A stretch of 15,123 nt of DNA from Bacillota bacterium. GTDB lineage: Bacteria > Bacillota > Clostridia > Peptostreptococcales > Anaerovoracaceae. A program made the position numbers and the translations under genes. Position 1 is the stretch's first letter. Each line of letters starts with the position of its first letter. Positions 14,471-15,123 of this stretch are shown here, piece by piece. The notes below the pieces were generated by a model. The model was not told the origin of the DNA. It made no database searches and was given only the letters and a program-made list of their open reading frames with translations. Location: the NCBI GenBank assembly GCA_017619905.1, contig JAFZRK010000037.1:1-15123 (forward strand). Reading direction: 5' to 3'.

Positions 14471-15123
14471 TATAAAATATCCGTTATAAGTCTGGAAACA
14501 GACTCTTTAAACTTGATCCATCTGGAACGGCGCGCGTAGATCTCCTGCGTCAGCCGCCTGGAGCTCTTGACGTCTTCCTCGAACGCCTTGCGGAGCGTTA
14601 TCGCCAGCTCCCTGTCGTAGGCGAACACGTTGCACTCAAAATTGAGTTCGAAGCTTCTTATGTCGAAATTCGCGGATCCAACGCTTGCCGCTTCGTCGTC
14701 CACGACTATGGTCTTTGCGTGCAGGAAGCCCTTTTCGTAGATGTACGCCTTTACGCCGTAATCGATAAGCATGCCCAGGTTCTGGTAAGTTACCCAGTAC
14801 ACGAACGGGTGGTCCGGCATGGGCGGTACCATTATCCTTACGTCCACCCCGGAAAGAGCAGCGGTCTTTAAGGCCTCGAATATGCTCTCGTCCGGAACCA
14901 GATAGGGCGACTGTATGCAGATGCTCCGCTTGGCGGAATTGATCATCTTTAGGTAGGAGAACTTGATCTCGGTCTCCGCGCTCTCCGGGCCGCTGGATAC
15001 GATCTGCACCGCGCAGTCCAGCGACGTGTCGACCGGGTAGTCCCTCGGGTCAAGTTCTATCTCCGGCCCGTTGGCGAAGTTCGAGTCCAGTATGAACCTG
15101 GAATCGATGTCGAACACACTGCC
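14470..15123 (-). CDS. cls: Cardiolipin synthase, C-terminal part (5' end outside window)
   Basis: Membrane enzyme of the phospholipase D superfamily that joins phosphatidylglycerol molecules to cardiolipin. Only the last 217 residues are in the window, and the frame runs open through the right edge. They contain the second catalytic motif, H135-A-K137-TIVV-D142 followed by GSAN (149-152), numbering from the first visible residue. Upstream are QSPYLVPDESI (71-81), and downstream FDIRSFELNFECNV (153-166), both standard for Cls. The C-terminus RSRWIKFKESVSRLI matches the usual amphipathic Cls ending. The first HKD motif and the N-terminal membrane segments would lie beyond the window, so it cannot be checked that the enzyme is complete. 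A GTG near 15117 is in frame but is not the start. Confidence 0.92.
   Translation of the reverse strand, partial: GSVFDIDSRFILDSNFANGPEIELDPRDYPVDTSLDCAVQIVSSGPESAETEIKFSYLKMINSAKRSICIQSPYLVPDESIFEALKTAALSGVDVRIMVPPMPDHPFVYWVTYQNLGMLIDYGVKAYIYEKGFLHAKTIVVDDEAASVGSANFDIRSFELNFECNVFAYDRELAITLRKAFEEDVKSSRRLTQEIYARRSRWIKFKESVSRLITDIL

Noticed and set aside
14470..15117. A complete small PLD-family gene starting at a GTG near 15117
   Set aside because: The frame stays open to the window edge and the visible part aligns with the C-terminal half of cardiolipin synthase, so it is a truncated view of a longer gene.

Overview
The window looks like chromosomal core or near-core sequence from a moderately GC-rich member of the Bacillota, probably an uncultured Clostridia-type anaerobe. 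The evidence is an EcfA1-type ATPase, an AddB-type (not RecB/RecC) recombination nuclease, consensus SigA-like promoters, strong GGAGG ribosome binding sites, and a PreP-like M16C peptidase and MepA-like MATE pump of the Clostridia kind. Lineage is inferred from gene types only. No phage, transposase, CRISPR, tRNA or rRNA signal was found.

Layout. At the left edge, ecfA1 (minus strand, 3' end cut by the window) and dtd (plus) diverge from a compact promoter region at about 804-892. The ecfA1 promoter is a perfect TTGACA-17-TATAAT placed so close to the ATG that the mRNA should be leaderless. dtd (D-aminoacyl-tRNA deacylase) overlaps a family 4 glycosyltransferase gene by 10 bp, giving a two-gene plus-strand operon at 893-2610.

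From 2626 to the right edge everything coding is on the minus strand and tightly spaced. In transcription order (right to left) the genes are: cardiolipin synthase (5' end cut), a divergent ClC-type chloride channel/antiporter, a flavin reductase-like protein, a YfcE-type metallophosphoesterase, then a 185-bp non-coding gap, a membrane-anchored spermidine-synthase-like protein, a PreP-like zinc peptidase, a MATE efflux pump, and addB. Gaps are -4 to 42 bp apart from the 185-bp one. The last four genes (11744 to 2626) look like one transcription unit, with addB translationally coupled to the pump through an ATGA overlap. No shared pathway joins these genes; they look like a housekeeping run of lipid, ion, membrane-protein and DNA-repair functions.

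The most unusual element is the 185-bp gap. It contains a GC-rich (about 66%) sequence, 11763-11923, whose ends form a 23-bp helix with only two single-base bulges, enclosing at least three smaller hairpins, two with GNRA-type loops when read on the plus strand. It looks like an independent structured RNA that I cannot assign to a known family. Other points of note are an AddB without a Walker A motif and without addA beside it, a ClC protein with altered filter motifs, and heavy use of the ATA isoleucine codon despite the GC-rich genome.
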